Assembly (NCBI RefSeq): GCF_033958435.1
Contig: NC_134145.1
Span: forward strand, 41,753,501 to 41,817,500
DNA: 64,000 nucleotides
Origin: Carettochelys insculpta
Taxonomy: Eukaryota > Chordata > Testudines > Carettochelyidae
Direction: 5' to 3'
Position numbers and translations under genes: made by a program. Below the pieces are notes generated by a model, which was given only the letters and a program-made list of their open reading frames with translations, was not told the DNA's origin and searched no databases. Numbering within the stretch: position 1 is the first letter of the stretch; the number at the start of each line of letters is the position of its first letter. This document shows positions 58,001-64,000 of this stretch, piece after piece.

Positions 58001-58104
58001 TATGGGATTTGCTTCAACATAGAACTAATTAGGGATAATAGGACCTTATTAAGCCTATCTAGTCCAAGTTACTGCAAATTATTCACAAGGTACACATTGA
58101 TAAA
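55033..58104. other. AT-rich unique DNA, no gene seen
   Basis: Contains a T-run at 57878-57893 and a small CR1-like scrap (58030-58090, minus). No gene is recognised; an open frame at 56706-56987 is domainless. Confidence 0.5.
58030..58090 (-). mobile_element. Old CR1-like 3' scrap
   Basis: ggataataggaccttattaa followed by cctatctagtccaagttact resembles the reverse complement of a diverged CR1 3' region. Very short. Confidence 0.35.
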
Positions 58105-58737
58105 TAAATAGTGACAGAAAGATAGCTGTGTTAGTCTGTGTTCTATCAAAACAAAAAAGCAGTCATGTAGCACTTTAAAGATCAACAAAATAATGTTAAT
58201 GAGTTGAATTTGTACATGAATGTTAGTTCTAAGCATTCCCTCTATATACAGCTGTTAAAAACCTTTTCTTTAGAACACAAACTTTCAGATCTTTAACAGA
58301 ATGGCCCACTCCATTAGAATGCTGGCAGGACAGCTGCAAACACTCTTCCACAAAGAATAAATGGACATAGGACAGATATAAAAAACTGCAAATACACAAC
58401 CTGTCAGCCAATTTGACACATTAGCACGTGGTTCTATCAGGAACAGCAATTACCTGACCCATTATAGGAACTCTTTTACATACTTAGATGTTTTATTTAA
58501 CTCAACTCCCCCACCCCCTGCCATCCCTCTGATCTTCTGATTTGCCAACCTCGATCACAATTTTTTTGATTTGTCAACCTTGATAACAATTTTTGGACCT
58601 TTGTGCTTGATAGATTGAGTCTGTTCTGGTATGGCTATGATCTGAAGAAGTGGGTCTGTCCTTCCATGAAAACTCATCACCTAATAAATTATTTTGTTCT
58701 TCTTTAAAGTGCTACATGACTGGCTTTTTTTGTTTTG
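58105..58737 (-). mobile_element. 5'-truncated Penelope-like element with inverted tail
   Basis: On the minus strand, 58411-58229 encodes FVEECLQLSCQHSNGVGHSV and DLKVCVLKKRFLTAVYRGNA, the end of a PLE GIY-YIG protein (compare the GEHF...VADLK region of the larger copy), directly before a tail with actttaaagtgctacatgac. The same tail, inverted, sits at the other side (58640-58737: ctgaagaagtgggtctgtcc, ctttaaagtgctacatgact). ATTGATAAA occurs on both flanks (58096-58104 and 58738-58746), a probable target duplication. The right-hand unit contains a CTGAAGA...GAAA arrangement like a decayed hammerhead core. It is a different PLE lineage from that at 60-62.9 kb. Confidence 0.75.
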
Positions 58738-60020
58738 ATTGATAAAGTACAACAGGAGTGTGTATATATCTGGACAAGAGGCTGTTTGGATTGCTTATGT
58801 CCCTTTCTGCCACGGGGAATTCCAGTCTCCAAGTGCCTCACAACAGGGCCATGGCAGACATTGCTCCAGCTGGGTGAAAAGGTGCAGGGTGCTCCTGAGG
58901 CAAAGTGTCCCTGGTCAAAACTCAGCTGGGGGCAGAACCTTCCAGTGATTTTATCCTGTAGCTGTTTACTGGGTGTGCACATACTGGGTCAATGCCACTT
59001 TTAATGTTCTCGTGGGGCTGAAGCCAAGCTGCCCTGGTTACTGGTTTCTCTGGCTCCCACAATCTAAATGAAGTTGTTAGGAGATGATAAGACTCTCGCA
59101 CGTTCAGGTTTATGAGGTCCAAGGCCATAATGGGCTGTAACACAGGGATGGGAACTTGGTTGTGCCACAGGAATGGAAACTCCCACTCTTGATCTCTGAA
59201 GGCTGCTGGCTGCTCTTTAAGGATGTTAGGCCTGCAGACAGGTCTGTGGGCAAGTTACATAACAGAAAGAACAATCGTGAGTTCTGAAGTCCTGAGACGT
59301 TCCCAAACACAAGAATGAGCAGTGCCTGCCTAAACTTACTCCATTGCCACAGAAAGAATTAGTACAGACAAAAAAAAATATTTGGGTCAAGCAAAATATT
59401 TTGTGAATTCATCACAAATTTGGCTTAAAAATTCCCTTTCCACCTAAATTTTTACATTTTATTTCAATGTTTTCAAAATGAAACTTTTCAATAGTGGTTC
59501 ATAATTACTTTACATTTAAAAAAATAATTAAAATTCTAAAAGTTTAAATACTTTAAAACAAAATGTTTCATTTTGGGTCAGATTAAACATTTTGTTTGAT
59601 CTGAAATATTTTTCCCCCACTGAAATGAAAACTCAGTTGTTTCCACAGCTCCAGCCTCAGTCTCTTCCAGAAGATTATTCTGCACAGCAAAGGTCTTTGG
59701 GACAGGAGTATGACGTGGGAGTCAACATGTACCATGTCCTGGGTAATAGCCACCTTATTATATAAATTCTACCTAGTAAGGGAATAGGATACTTAGCTAC
59801 TCCATGGAATTATTTCCAGTCAAAATGGATATATTTTAAGTTAAATCCTGTATAATTTCAAAGGAAGTCAGAAATGTTCACAATAAATGAGGCAGCATTA
59901 ATTGTCATTTCTGAAAATTCTTATACGAATAACTAGTTTATCTATTTTAATCAGACTTTTTATAGTCCAGATGTTGCTGAGAATTTTTTTGGATTCAATA
60001 CATACTATAAAATGGACTAA
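58738..60020. other. Unique DNA, no gene seen
   Basis: No gene or clear repeat. AT-rich, with short inverted repeats such as taaacattttgtttgatctg near 59583. Confidence 0.5.
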
Positions 60021-62412
60021 ATGGACATCATACCAAATGGACTAAAGGTGAAAAATCCTTTGCAATCTACATACTGCACAGACGACAATGAGAGATTATG
60101 CCATACACTCTCAAAGAAACTGAGGAACCACCTAATCAGCATCCTGTACAACAAACAGGAGAACATCAAAAAAGAGCTCTCAAATCTGGAGTCTTTCATA
60201 AAAAACCAACCTTCAACACAAACTTCCACACCGCTGAACTTTAATAAAATAAGACAGGAGATTTACATTAGACACTTCACTACTCTACAAAGGAAAAAGG
60301 ACTACAAGCTGTCTAAACTCCTGCCTGCCACACAGAGCCACAGCAGCGGTACCACTAACGCAGCCAGCAATATCTTCAATCTGTCCAGCTACACACACAG
60401 CTCAGCAGAAGAGTCTGCTCTTTCTCAGGGACTCTCTTTTTGCCTCACCACCCACACAAACATAATACAATTCTGCAGTGATCTGGAAGCCTACTTTTGC
60501 CATCTCAGACTCAAAGAATACTTTCAGCACAACACTGACCAGCACACTGTTACACAGACACCCTCCCAGCAGCACAAGAAGAATAACTCAACGTGGACTC
60601 CTCCGGAGGGTAGAAATAGCAGTCTGGACCTTTACATAGAATGCTTCCGCCAACATGCACAGGCAGAAATTGTGGAGAGACAGCATCGTTTGCCTCACAA
60701 CCTCAGTCGTGCGGAACGCAATGCCATCCACAGCCTCAGAAACAACTCGGACATTATAATCAAAGAGGCAGATAAAGGAGGAGCTACTGTCATCATGAAC
60801 AGGTCTGACTACCAGAAGAAGGCTTCCAGACAACTCTCCAATACCAGATTTTACAGGCTACTTTCCTCAGATCCCACCAAAGAATATACTAAGAAACTAC
60901 ACCATCTGCTCAGGACACTCCCTACACAAGCACAAGAACAGATTTATACCAACACACCTCTAGCGCCCCATCCGGGGCTATTCTACCTACTACCCAAGAC
61001 CCACAAACCTGGAAATCTTGGACACCCCATCATCTCGGGCATTGGCACTCTCATTGAAGGACTGTCTGGTTATGTGGACTCTCTCCTCAGACCCTATGCC
61101 ACCAGCACTCTCAGCTATCTCTGAGGCACCACTGACTTCCTGAGAAAACTACAATACATTGATGACCTACCAGAAAACACTATCCTAGCCACCATGTAGA
61201 GGCTCTCTATACCAACATCCCACACAAAGATGGAATAAATGCTGTCCGGAACAGTATCCCTGGTGATGCTACAGCACATCTAACGGCTGAGCTCTGTAAC
61301 TTTATCCTCACACACAACTATTTCAGATTTGGCGACGATATATACCTTCGAATTAGCGGCACAGCTATGGGTACCTGCATGGCCCCTCAATATGCCAATA
61401 TTTTCATGGCTGACCTGGAGCAGCACTTCCTTAGCTCTCGTCCACTAACACCCTGTCTCTACTTATGCTACGTTGATGACATCTTCATCATCTGGACCCA
61501 AGGGGAGGAGACTCTTCAGGAATTCCACTGGGACTTCAACAACTTTCACCCCAACATCAACCTCAGCCTGGAACAGTCTACACAGGAGATCCACTTCCTT
61601 GACACCATGGTGCTAATATATGATGGCCACATCAATACCACCCTGTACTGTAAACCCCCGGACCACTACGCCTACCTTCATGCCTCCAGCTTCCATCCCA
61701 GACACACCACACGGTCCATTGTCTACAGCCAAGCACTAAGATATAACCGCATTTGCTCCAACCCCTCTGACAGAGACAAACACCTACAGGATCTCTACCA
61801 AGCATTGTTGAAACTGAAATACCCACCTGAGGAAGTGAAAAAACAGATCAACAGAGCCAGACGTGTGCCACGAAGCCTCTTACTACAGGACAAGCCCAAG
61901 AAAGAAACCAACAGAACACCACTAGCCATCACCTACAGTCCTCAGCTAAAACCTCTACAGCACTTCATCAGGGATTTACAACCCATCCTGGACAATGATC
62001 CCCCACTTTCACAGGCCTTGGGAGGCAGACCAGTCCTTGCTCACAGACAACCTACCAACCTGAAGCAAATCCTAAGCAGCAACTATACACCGCACCACAG
62101 TCACTCTAACTCAGGGACCCATCCATGCAACAAACCTCGTTGCCAGCTCTGCCAACATATCTGCACCGGCAACACCATTAGAGGACCTAACCAGATCAGC
62201 CACACCATCATGGGTTCATTCAGCTGCACATCTACCAATATAATTTATGCCATCATGTGCCAGCAATGCCCGTCTGCTATATACATTGGACAAACTGGAC
62301 AGTCTCTACGCAAAAGAATAAACGCACACAAATCAGGTATCAGAAATGGCAATATACAAAAACCCATAGGAGAGCACTTCAGTCTCCTGGGCCACACAGT
62401 AGCAGACTTAAA
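60021..62412 (+). pseudogene. PLE reverse transcriptase with GIY-YIG endonuclease
   Basis: The first frame (60021-61124, 367 codons) has the N-terminal region, NSDIIIKEADKGGATVIMNR (the DKG motif of PLEs) and then FYLLPKTHKPGNLGHPIISG, the start of the RT fold. A UGA at 61122-61124 interrupts it. The frame continues with TTDFLRKLQYIDDLPE until about 61194, where a small deletion shifts it. The second frame (open to 62644) has GTAMGTCMAPQYANIFMADL and the YVDD box (61469-61480), then HPCNKPRCQLC (a Cys-rich linker), then IIYAIMCQQCPSAIYIGQTG with LRKRINAHKSG and GEHF, the GIY-YIG endonuclease with its Arg and Glu. In the family, RT copies RNA using YxDD and the endonuclease nicks the target. 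The motif-A Asp, expected right at the deletion, is gone. Confidence 0.93.
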
Positions 62413-62832
62413 GGCTGTGTCTACACTAGCCCAAAACTTCGAAATGGCCACGCAAATGGCCATTTTGAAGTTTACTAATGAAGCACTGAAATACATATTC
62501 ACTGCCTCATTAGCATGCGGGCGGCCGCGGCACTTCGAAATTGATGTGGCTCGTCCAGACGGGGCTCCTTTTCGAAAGGACCCCGCCTACTTCGAAGTCC
62601 CCTTATTCCCATCTGGTCATAGGAATAAAGGGACTTCGAAGTAGGAGGGGTCCTTTCAAAAAGGAGCCCCATCTGGACGAGTTGCGTGGCTGCGAGCTGT
62701 GTCAATTTCAAACTGCCGTGGCTGCCCACATGCTAATGAGGCACTGAATATGTATTTCAGCGCTTCATTAGTAAACTTCGAATGGCCATTTGAATGGCCA
62801 TTTCGAAGTTTGTGGCTAGTGTAGACACGGCC
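62413..62832. mobile_element. Foldback MITE inside the PLE coding region
   Basis: GGCTGTGTCTACACTAGC at the left and GCTAGTGTAGACACGGCC at the right are inverted repeats with one mismatch, and the inverse symmetry extends almost to the centre (62587-62643: ctacttcgaagtccccttat versus ataaagggacttcgaagtag). The 420-bp element could thus fold into one long stem. Repeated TTCGAAAT and TTCGAAGT motifs are shared with the Harbinger transposon at 7.9-11.7 kb. The flanks (AAA, ATA) do not give a clean 3-bp duplication. It is noncoding by origin, but the PLE frame runs 77 codons into it. Confidence 0.88.
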
Positions 62833-62880
62833 ATATTTCTGTACTTTTGGAAGCGACAGGTTTAGGAATGGGTTGACTCA

Positions 62881-64000
62881 GTTGTGACCGGTCACACATA
62901 ATTTTGTTGTATTTTAAATATATTATAGTATTCTATACTTTAGAGGAGAAAATTAAAGGTCTGCTACCTCTCCTTTTTCTCCAGCCGAGAAGGCATTGAG
63001 GTTTCTTTCAGCAAGTCCCTCAAAATACATTGCCAGATGCACAGCATCGCCTCCTCTCCTGAAAATGTAGGAACTCTCTGTTCTGTGCAAGCCTAATACC
63101 TCAGTGTACATTTGGGCTTAATTAAAGTAGGCTTATAAAATTACCTTGTAGATTTGTTTACTTCTCTCAAATTAGACTGGTGATTTAGCTGAGTGAAATC
63201 AGTTCTTATATTGAAGAGAATGACTTCCAAGTATATGTTTGATTAAAAATTAAGTGCCTCTAAAGCTTAAGCTCTGTATTCAAACATACATTTACCCTTT
63301 ACCTCCACCCCTCTCCCCTTTTTTAATGCTGTGTCTTATGGTCACAGAATAGTTTGATGTTTTTTTCCTTCTTGAAACCTGTTGCAAATTCATGGATTCC
63401 AAGCAGTTATTTCTCACATATACAACAAACTAATCTAGAGAAAAAAAGGAGAGCGGGAGGCTTATTTGGGTTTTCTCACCTGGTATTAACATATTAGAAA
63501 TGTGTTTTTTTTTTTGTTTTGTTTTCTTCTCTTAGTTGCTTTGGTTTGCATTTATCTGATACTCATGAAATTGTGGGACAATAAAGGTAGTTGAAGCAAT
63601 GTATTCAATGAACAGGTCTATTCTATTGGAGTCAAAGGGAATTTTGCCATTTATGTCAATGGAAGCAGAATCAGACTGCTAAAGATGGATCTTAAAACCG
63701 TAAAATAATCTAATTTACCATAGCTTATGTCTTCCATTCAGATATTGAACTATCATCTAACATTAGAGCAGAAAAGTCTAAAAAAGCACAAAATAAACTT
63801 ATTTTAGAAATCTTTTAAAACACAGGTATATAAGAAATTACAAATGGCATTTGATTGCTGAAAACATCTGATTTTGAAGATTTATATAGGTTTATTAATT
63901 CAGAGTAAGTCAAAAAGTTATAATTCAGGCTGAGTATCGTGGGAAATGTGGTGAAAGTTACTGGAAGCTACTAGACTGTAGAAGAGTCCATGAAGGGCAG
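62881..64000. other. AT-rich unique DNA, no gene seen
   Basis: Nothing recognised except T-runs near 63506-63515 and a gaattttgccatttatgtca text near 63650 reminiscent of old palindromic repeats. Confidence 0.5.

Larger units (their letters stand above)
60021..62880 (+). mobile_element. Penelope-like retroelement, nearly complete coding part
   Basis: The insertion comprises one long PLE coding region, interrupted near its 3' end by a MITE (62413-62832), after which about 40 bp of remaining element (atatttctgtacttttggaa, gcgacaggtttag) can be seen. Terminal repeats of PLE type are not visible on either side, so it seems trimmed at both ends. Composition is clearly richer in C and more codon-like than the AT-rich flanks. 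Confidence 0.9.

Noticed and set aside
58637..58720. A full hammerhead ribozyme in the second PLE lineage
   Set aside because: CTGAAGA and GAAA are present, but stem II is broken and no mini-stem III with a following cleavage context is recognisable, so I noted it only as a decayed core.
1..64000. A new defence, toxin or metabolic gene system
   Set aside because: All recognisable coding sequence belongs to known transposon families; no host operon or gene cluster is visible.

Overview
The window looks like vertebrate nuclear DNA with no host gene that I can recognise. It is AT-rich single-copy sequence with many transposable-element copies in various states of decay. The mix suggests a sauropsid, most likely a turtle. 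There are several CR1 LINE copies, a tRNA-derived SINE whose 3' tail matches the CR1 3' end (the arrangement known for the tortoise polIII/SINE), MIR-type CORE-SINE relics, Penelope-like elements (PLEs) with a GIY-YIG domain, and PIF/Harbinger transposons with matching MITEs. Species and locus cannot be named from the sequence alone. No tRNA, rRNA, CRISPR array, prokaryotic operon or spliced host gene is evident.

Layout. 0-7.9 kb: mostly unique AT-rich DNA with three small inverted-repeat elements (867-1192, 2633-3051, 7340-7774) and a CR1 scrap. 7.9-11.7 kb: a complete but decayed two-gene Harbinger transposon with a 3-bp CTA duplication; a Myb/SANT-like gene (+) and a DDE transposase gene (-) converge on its middle. 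12.5-18 kb: two decayed CR1 bodies, a MITE with a perfect 18-bp hairpin, and a 1.46-kb hAT element with a perfect 8-bp duplication inside a LINE/SINE tail. 18-29 kb: unique DNA with a turtle-type SINE, a MIR, a mariner-like MITE and the best-preserved CR1. 29.2-34.6 kb: a long block with almost no recognisable repeats. 34.6-36.8 kb: a composite terminal-inverted-repeat element with internal tandem arrays and a CR1 insertion. 40.4-44.4 kb: a Harbinger-derived MITE, a second Harbinger transposase copy with all three catalytic acidic positions readable, and a CR1 3' part. 44.8-48.8 kb: PLE tail repeats with hammerhead-ribozyme-like cores, one flanked by a 17-bp duplication, plus an old solo-LTR-like sequence. 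49.5-55 kb: two further hAT-type elements and a MITE. 58-62.9 kb: two PLE copies, the larger almost intact but broken by one stop, one 4-base frameshift and a foldback MITE inserted near the C-terminus.

Function. The parts form transposon systems rather than a pathway. Harbinger transposase and its Myb-like partner are known to act together, and the MITEs here share ends and internal blocks with the two Harbinger copies, so they look like non-autonomous dependants. The SINE shares its tail with CR1 and was probably mobilised by CR1 reverse transcriptase. All the enzyme genes appear inactive now. GC-rich stretches (about 8.2-11.6, 40.1-43.4 and 54.3-55.0 kb) coincide with DNA-transposon interiors, not with host promoters.
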